Assembly: GCA_030613915.1 (NCBI GenBank)
Contig: JAUWKY010000078.1
Location: 1-8,359, forward strand
Direction of reading: 5' to 3'
DNA: 8,359 bases
Source: Syntrophobacterales bacterium
GTDB lineage: Bacteria; Desulfobacterota; Syntrophobacteria; BM002
Part shown: one piece after another, positions 5,200-8,359 of the stretch
How positions within the stretch are numbered: position 1 is the stretch's first letter
Layout of the letters: every line of letters starts with the position of its first letter
Notes under the pieces: generated by a model
The model's input: only the letters and a program-made list of their open reading frames with translations
Told to the model about the DNA's origin: nothing
The model's database searches: none
Made by a program: the position numbers and the translations under genes

Positions 5200-5625
5200 C
5201 TATTGAAGCTCAACCTGGCGAGCGATGGGCTCAAACAGATTAAGTTCCTGCCATACCTGGGCTTCCTCCCCTGATTGGGTCAAACTCACTTGAACGTCAA
5301 GGTCGTGGTCAAAATCAAACAACCGTGGGTCGTCCATCAAGCCAGATGAGACCTCGATGTAACCATCCTCATGAAGGCTGGCAAGCAAGACGTTGGTCAT
5401 GAGCTTTTCAGTGGCGTGCTCGAGATATCCATCTTGCATAACTGCCCCCCAGGATCCGTTCAAAGCCATAACTAACTGCTCGACGAGATGACAATCGAAA
5501 TAGACGATGTCTTCCATCAGGGTCATAACGATCCAATGGGGCGCATCAGTGAGCTTGCACCTGCGATTTTCTTCGGCCCATTTCAAGATCTCAGCTGCTT
5601 TAACAACTCTTTCCAGATCAGACAT
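5200..5625 (-). CDS. Unknown 141-residue protein, possible winged-helix fold
   Basis: I do not recognise this family. I chose the ATG at 5625 because GAGGAA (5636-5631) lies five bases upstream; the in-frame ATG at 5655 has no Shine-Dalgarno. The product begins MSDLERVVKAAEILKWAEE, is acidic, and has no membrane segment. Residues about 80-125 contain LLASLHEDGYIEVSSG, an Asp-rich turn, then VQVSLTQSGEEAQVW. The 'L-x2-L-x2-DGYI ... LT-x2-G' spacing is reminiscent of the wing and last helix of winged-helix proteins, but no clear recognition helix is visible, so DNA binding is only a guess. A -24/-12 promoter motif lies about 60 bases before the start, so expression may be sigma-54 dependent. 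It ends before a bidirectional terminator and looks monocistronic. Confidence 0.7.
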   Translation of the reverse strand: MSDLERVVKAAEILKWAEENRRCKLTDAPHWIVMTLMEDIVYFDCHLVEQLVMALNGSWGAVMQDGYLEHATEKLMTNVLLASLHEDGYIEVSSGLMDDPRLFDFDHDLDVQVSLTQSGEEAQVWQELNLFEPIARQVELQ

Positions 5626-5695
5626 AACATTTCCTCTGTCGTTTGAGTGTTCCATAATTTTTACGCGTTTGATTTACTAAGTATCCACGACTCAG

Positions 5696-5712
5696 TGCAT
5701 GAGTGGTGCCAA
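5696..5712 (-). promoter_or_regulatory. Sigma-54-type -24/-12 promoter for the 5200-5625 gene
   Basis: The minus strand reads TTGGCACCACTCATGCA. It has TGGCAC at -24 and TGCA at -12, with the invariant GG and GC separated by exactly 10 bases, close to the RpoN consensus TGGCAC-N5-TTGCA with one substitution in the -12 box. The expected RNA start near 5685 would give a leader of about 60 bases before the ATG at 5625. No sigma-70-like pair of similar quality was found here. Confidence 0.6.
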
Positions 5713-5773
5713 CTACAGCTTTTTTTTATACTGTCATTTATTTAGTAATATAATCAGCAATATGGAAGGATGA

Positions 5774-5794
5774 TGGTGGAGTCAACATCCACCA
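5774..5794. promoter_or_regulatory. Dyad that could bind an activator upstream of the sigma-54 promoter
   Basis: TGGTGGA and TCCACCA are perfect 7-bp inverted arms with a 7-base spacer, centred about 100 bp upstream of the predicted RNA start near 5685. Enhancer-binding activators of sigma-54 commonly use dyads at that distance. A plain RNA hairpin is the alternative reading. Confidence 0.3.
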
Positions 5795-5987
5795 CGCTCG
5801 TCAGCCTCCGGACCCTAAACGGCGCAAACTGACGCTTTTTGTCATTCGAAAGGCGAGTCAGCTTAATTGCATTTTTTTGAGTATAAGAAGCTCTCGCCCG
5901 AGCCCTGCGGGCTCTCTGAGACTCTGTGATCTCTGTGAGAGATAAAAATGGATCTAAGCACTGGTTCAGGGAGGGCACAGAATCGCA

Positions 5988-7169
5988 TCACGAGCTTTGG
6001 GCTTCGTCGATGGGTGAGTACATCAGCACGAAACCAACAAAGCTGAGAGCGCCGACACCCAGGAAGAGGATGTCCAGTGAGAAAAGATCGGCAAACCAGC
6101 CGGAGATCACTGAACCGCTGATAAAACCTAGGTCGAAGACCGCGGTGGCCAGACTCATCATGCCAGGGAGTTCTTCCGATTTTTTCGCCTGGTCCGCGGC
6201 CAGTGCTACGGCCGCTGGAAACAGGAAAGCAAGCCCTGCACCATAGAGAAAAGCGGAGGCATAAAACGCCGGTGGGTAGGAGATCAGGGGGATGGAGCAA
6301 ATGCCGATTCCGAAAGAAACAAAGGAAACTTTCATAAAACGCTTCTTACCGTATCGATCGATGAAAGATGCAGCGACCAGGCGCAAGATGAAAGCCAGGG
6401 ATGCAGCGACCGCAAAATAGTATCCGGGTGGCAGTCCGAATCTGTCAGCCTGGAGAGCGACAAAATTCAACACTGTGGCGTGTCCCTGGACAAAGAGTAG
6501 GATTGCCAGAAGCAGGAGACAAGTTGATCGCCTTCTCAGTAATGGACCATAGAGAACAGAACCCTCATATCTGCTTGTTGAGACGGCACGACTTGTAGCC
6601 GGAGTTAAGGTCAGAATAGCAGCGAGTAACACAGTGGCAGCCGCACCGTTGAACAAGGCAGGATATCCAAAACCCTTGACCAGGTGTTCACCTGCCAAAG
6701 GCATAAGGGCTACAGCTGCCAGGATGGAAGCGCCGATGTAACTGTAGGCCTGGCCTCGTCGCCTTGCTGGGACCCACTGGGCCACCGCAGTGTAGGAAGC
6801 GGAGACAAATGCTGAAAATCCTATACCGTGCGAGACTCGAACGAGGAGCATGGGCCACCCCACTTGCTGGAGTCCGTGGTATGCCAAGGTGCTGAAAAAA
6901 ATAATGACAAGACCAAGGAGAATAACCCATTGTTCGCCCCGACGCGCTACCAATTTCCCCATATAGGGCCTGGAAACTACAGTACTGATGGGCATGAGGC
7001 CCATGACCCAACCGATGGTGGTCTTGCTGCTTCCGATCGCTTGAAGATAGATAGGATAGAGATAGAAAATGGCAATGTTGGAAAAAACCAGGAACATTAG
7101 GACATTGAGAAAAAGAAACGGACCGATCCAGGCACGCGGGGAGTCTTGATGCAGGGTGGAGGTCTCCAT
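5988..7169 (-). CDS. Major facilitator superfamily (MFS) transporter
   Basis: A 393-residue hydrophobic protein with about 12 predicted membrane helices, the standard MFS size. The first helix is roughly residues 15-38. The loop between helices 2 and 3 carries a motif-A-like GKLVARRG (71-78). A basic cytoplasmic segment in the middle (SRYEGSVLYGPLLRRRS) separates the two six-helix halves, and DRYGKKRF in the second half is the matching loop 8-9 motif. It resembles the broad MFS_1 'arabinose efflux permease' group (YfcJ/YhhS-like), mostly proton-driven exporters, but the substrate cannot be told. ATG at 7169 is preferred over TTG at 7175; neither has a good Shine-Dalgarno. The gene is co-oriented with the YhcC-like gene upstream, but a 226-bp repeat-containing gap argues against tight operon coupling. 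Confidence 0.9.
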   Translation of the reverse strand: METSTLHQDSPRAWIGPFLFLNVLMFLVFSNIAIFYLYPIYLQAIGSSKTTIGWVMGLMPISTVVSRPYMGKLVARRGEQWVILLGLVIIFFSTLAYHGLQQVGWPMLLVRVSHGIGFSAFVSASYTAVAQWVPARRRGQAYSYIGASILAAVALMPLAGEHLVKGFGYPALFNGAAATVLLAAILTLTPATSRAVSTSRYEGSVLYGPLLRRRSTCLLLLAILLFVQGHATVLNFVALQADRFGLPPGYYFAVAASLAFILRLVAASFIDRYGKKRFMKVSFVSFGIGICSIPLISYPPAFYASAFLYGAGLAFLFPAAVALAADQAKKSEELPGMMSLATAVFDLGFISGSVISGWFADLFSLDILFLGVGALSFVGFVLMYSPIDEAQSS

Positions 7170-7195
7170 AGTCAATGGTTCTTGCTGCGGCAGAT

Positions 7196-7350
7196 GCGCG
7201 TCCGTTGTCAGTCGTCCGTCGTCAGTTGCAGGGAGTCAGCATTCAAATCCATCTCAATTCGATAATGAGAGATGTTAGCAAGTTGCGTCATTAATGCAAG
7301 TATATCTTATTAAATATGCAACGGACCACTGATCCGCCTTAGGCGGAACT
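7196..7350. repeat. Intergenic short repeats and palindrome between MFS and yhcC-like genes
   Basis: The left part (7199-7231) is built from GTCCGT and GTCAGT units: GTCCGTTGTCAGTC, then GTCCGTCGTCAGTTG. GTCCGTTG (7200-7207) recurs inverted as CAACGGAC (7319-7326). The right part contains the palindrome TCCGCC-TTA-GGCGGA (7333-7347) followed by another ACGGACA. The centre (7260-7320) is AT-rich and could hold the MFS promoter, but no -35/-10 pair stood out. I see no gene. Confidence 0.5.
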
Positions 7351-7395
7351 ACGGACAATGGCGATCTTTGGAGAGTTGAGCGCACCCGGCATCTG

Positions 7396-8316
7396 CTAGC
7401 TGTAATATTTCCCTTGCCAAAGGTCGCGACTTTCCAAGGTGTCACGGATAGCCTGCAGATTGGTCTGTTTGTCCAGTGCCCACTTCGGGGCCAGGAGTTC
7501 ATCCGGGTGAGGATCACCGGTGAGCCTATGAATGACCACCTGTGGGGGAAGCAGAGCTATAAACTCGCAGACAATATCCACATACTCCTCACGGCTCAGA
7601 CAACGATAGTTTTCACTCTGGTAGAGATCTGCAAGTGGTGTGCCCTGAATCACGTAAAGAAGGTGAATTTTGATCCCCTGAATGTCGAGCTTGGCCAGCC
7701 CCCGCGCTGTGGCCAGCATTTCCGCCTTATCCTCATCGGGAAGTCCCAAGATAACGTGGACGCAGATGTCGAGGCATCGCCGACGGGTTCGCTCCACTGC
7801 ATCCACAAAGGCTGCAACGTCGTGGCCCCGGTTGATCAGTCTTAGAGTGCGGTCGTGTATAGATTGCAGGCCGTATTCTACCCATAAGTAAGTCCGCCGG
7901 TTCAAATCGGCCAACATGTCCAGAACATCGTCAGCCACGCAGTCAGGCCTGGTGCCAATGGCAAGACCCACCACATCCTCTACGGCAAGGGCTTCTAAGT
8001 AGAGGTGTTTCAGTTCATCCAAAGGCCCGTAAGTGTTGGAGAAAGACTGAAAATAAGCAATAAACTTTTTCGCCTTATAGCGACGGCGCAACCGTTCTTT
8101 ACCACGTTCGAGTTGTTGGGGGATGGTGTACTGTTGGGATAAGCCGGTCCCCGAACCTCTGACATTGCAATAGATGCAACCGCCTACGCCCAGGGTGCCA
8201 TCTCGGTTCGGGCAGGTTAGTGCCGCATCCAGAGTAATCTTCTGTACACGGCATCCGAACTGCTCTCGGAGTGCGGTGTTTAGATCCCGATAACGACTAG
8301 TATTCATCCGAAACAT
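7396..8316 (-). CDS. yhcC: YhcC-type radical SAM protein (TIGR01212 family)
   Basis: The 306-residue product carries the unusual cluster motif of this family, C35-x11-C47-x2-C50 (TCPNRDGT, then GGCIYC), instead of the common CX3CX2C. Further family landmarks are FIAYFQSFSNTYG, AIGTRPDC, WVEYGLQS, HVILGLPDE, KIHLLYVIQGTPL, and the C-terminal HRLTGD ... APKWALDKQ. It therefore binds a [4Fe-4S] cluster and SAM; the substrate of the family is not established as far as I know. The start is uncertain: GGAGG (8345-8341) lies 24 bases before ATG 8316, too far for normal use, and M4 (8307) is another choice. The stretch between is AT-rich (TTATATATTATA) and promoter-like. It precedes the MFS gene on the same strand, and the sequence upstream leaves the window. 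Confidence 0.92.
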   Translation of the reverse strand: MFRMNTSRYRDLNTALREQFGCRVQKITLDAALTCPNRDGTLGVGGCIYCNVRGSGTGLSQQYTIPQQLERGKERLRRRYKAKKFIAYFQSFSNTYGPLDELKHLYLEALAVEDVVGLAIGTRPDCVADDVLDMLADLNRRTYLWVEYGLQSIHDRTLRLINRGHDVAAFVDAVERTRRRCLDICVHVILGLPDEDKAEMLATARGLAKLDIQGIKIHLLYVIQGTPLADLYQSENYRCLSREEYVDIVCEFIALLPPQVVIHRLTGDPHPDELLAPKWALDKQTNLQAIRDTLESRDLWQGKYYS

Positions 8317-8359
8317 TATAATATATAATTCAAAGGATAACCTCCAGAAATTACCTGGT

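Larger units (their letters stand above)
5626..5987. other. Gap between the MFS gene and the unknown gene: regulatory elements, no gene
   Basis: This 362-bp gap holds the sigma-54-like promoter (5696-5712), an AT-rich tract including eight T in a row (5717-5760), and a dyad TGGTGGA / TCCACCA (5774-5780, 5788-5794). A low-complexity stretch at 5890-5944 contains the hairpin GAGCCC-TGC-GGGCTC (5900-5914) and CTCTGTGATCTCTGTGAGAG, resembling short intergenic repeats elsewhere in the window. Reading frames here are short and made of repetitive Arg/Ser/Ala codons, so I call no gene. I see no T-tailed terminator for the MFS gene. Confidence 0.5.

Noticed and set aside
5890..5914. Terminator for the MFS gene at the GAGCCC/GGGCTC hairpin
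   Set aside because: On the minus strand the hairpin is not followed by a T-run; the nearby homopolymer (5873-5879) reads as A on that strand.
5754..5978. 74-residue minus-strand frame in the gap after the MFS gene
   Set aside because: Its Arg/Ala/Ser-rich run (SQRARRARARASY) comes from translating the low-complexity intergenic repeat, and it crosses the proposed regulatory dyad.

Overview
The window looks like chromosomal sequence from an anaerobic bacterium with roughly balanced base composition. A desulfobacterotal (deltaproteobacterial) or similar origin is my best guess. It rests on three things: a three-domain NifU paired with NifS as a general Fe-S assembly unit, a small Cys-rich 'CKFRxxCIIWE' protein next to a bactofilin, and a credible sigma-54 promoter. 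There is no rRNA or marker gene that fixes the phylum, so this is inference.

Layout. Positions 1-346 (minus strand) hold the start of a GIY-YIG endonuclease-fold gene cut by the window edge, a rho-independent terminator touching its start codon, a complete tRNA-Asp(GTC), a decayed partial copy of that tRNA, and another terminator. Positions 449-916 (minus) encode an unrecognised 155-residue protein with a Cys/His cluster. Positions 1159-3182 (plus) are the translationally coupled nifU-nifS pair. Lipoyl synthase lipA (3253-4131, minus) converges on nifS. A divergent 68-residue Cys-rich protein (4323-4529) and a minimal bactofilin (4586-4894) follow on the plus strand. Positions 4891-5045 form a repeat-rich intergenic element with 11-bp inverted ends, followed by a strong hairpin terminator. 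The rest is on the minus strand: an unknown 141-residue protein (5200-5625) preceded by a -24/-12 promoter, an MFS transporter (5988-7169), and a YhcC-type radical SAM protein (7396-8316).

How the genes fit together. NifS takes sulfur from cysteine and NifU assembles Fe-S clusters on it. LipA and the YhcC-like protein are both cluster-dependent radical SAM enzymes, so four genes share an Fe-S theme, although only nifU and nifS are visibly an operon. No nitrogenase genes are present, so NifUS here is more likely housekeeping than nitrogen fixation. LipB or another octanoyl-transfer partner for LipA is not in the window.

I see no CRISPR array, insertion sequence or phage module. The points most worth a second look are the GIY-YIG gene whose start codon abuts a tRNA terminator, the tRNA-Asp relic with a replaced anticodon arm, the sigma-54 promoter with an upstream dyad before an unknown gene, and short dispersed repeats in four intergenic gaps, two of which flank nifUS in inverted orientation.
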